6,136 nt of DNA from CBDUEF01 sp018063485 (lineage in GTDB: Bacteria; Pseudomonadota; Alphaproteobacteria; Rhodobacterales; Rhodobacteraceae): NCBI GenBank assembly GCA_037045435.1, contig JBAOID010000045.1, positions 1 to 6,136 of the forward strand. Direction: 5' to 3'. Below are positions 6,011 through 6,136 of the stretch, piece after piece. Every line of letters begins with the position of its first letter. Within the stretch, counting starts at the first letter, position 1. The notes under the pieces were generated by a model, which was not told where the DNA came from, did no database searches, and saw only the letters and a list, made by a program, of their open reading frames with translations. Both the position numbers and the translations under genes were made by a program.

Positions 6011-6136
6011 ATGAATTTCTCCGCCTGGTCGATCCGCAATCCTGTAGCTCCCATCCTTGCGTTCTTCATCCTGATGGTGCTGGGCTGGCAATCCTTCAAC
6101 GCCCTGCCGATCACCCGTTTTCCCAACATCGACGTG
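6011..6136 (+). CDS. RND efflux permease (AcrB/HAE1 type), N-terminal part only
   Basis: Only the first 42 codons are in the window; the frame runs open off the right edge. The start reads as a typical RND inner-membrane pump: a short cytoplasmic segment with SIRNPVAP (residues 7-14), a first membrane helix (about 14-28, ILAFFILMVLGW), and then ALPITRFPNIDV (31-42), which matches the conserved region after TM1 where family members have P-x-I-x-x-P. These are proton-driven exporters of drugs, detergents or other hydrophobic compounds, acting with the adaptor encoded 12 nt upstream and an outer-membrane channel not seen here. Substrate cannot be told from this fragment. Confidence 0.9.
   Translation, partial: MNFSAWSIRNPVAPILAFFILMVLGWQSFNALPITRFPNIDV

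Noticed and set aside
1..6136. CRISPR arrays, tRNA or rRNA genes, insertion sequences and long direct repeats.
   Set aside because: None was seen on reading both strands; nearly all the window is covered by recognised coding sequence.

Overview
The window looks like chromosomal DNA of an alphaproteobacterium of the order Rhodobacterales (Rhodobacteraceae). It is GC-rich. The strongest pointer is a minus-strand gene pair that closely matches what I remember of the first two structural genes (g1 and g2) of the Rhodobacter capsulatus-type gene transfer agent (GTA). This pair lies downstream of fabF and mltG. The assignment is from protein recognition only; no search was run.

Minus strand, reading right to left. 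fabF (2783-4042, beta-ketoacyl-ACP synthase II) is followed after 2 nt by mltG (1598-2780, endolytic murein transglycosylase), which a single-base frameshift near 2189 breaks into two frames. About 150 bp separate mltG from the GTA genes. This gap holds a good sigma70-type promoter (1544-1572), a strong hairpin with a U5 tail (1489-1520), and a possible 20-codon leader ORF laid across that hairpin. After it come the GTA small terminase gene (1122-1445) and, overlapping it by 50 nt, the large terminase gene (1171 down to the window edge, 390 codons visible). The large terminase frame is open to the edge and covers almost all of the first 1.17 kb.

Plus strand, from about 4.2 kb. A divergent module carries a TetR-family repressor (4248-4865), an RND periplasmic adaptor (4869-5998, also frameshifted by one base, near 5220) and the first 42 codons of an RND inner-membrane permease (from 6011). 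Spacings of 3 and 12 nt suggest one operon. A 16-bp inverted repeat at 4222-4237, just upstream of the repressor, is a likely TetR operator for autoregulation.

Together the window joins fatty-acid and cell-wall housekeeping genes, the start of a domesticated phage-like DNA-packaging cluster, and a drug-efflux-type module. The points most worth a second look are the leader/hairpin arrangement in front of the GTA genes and the two independent one-base frameshifts in otherwise well-conserved genes.
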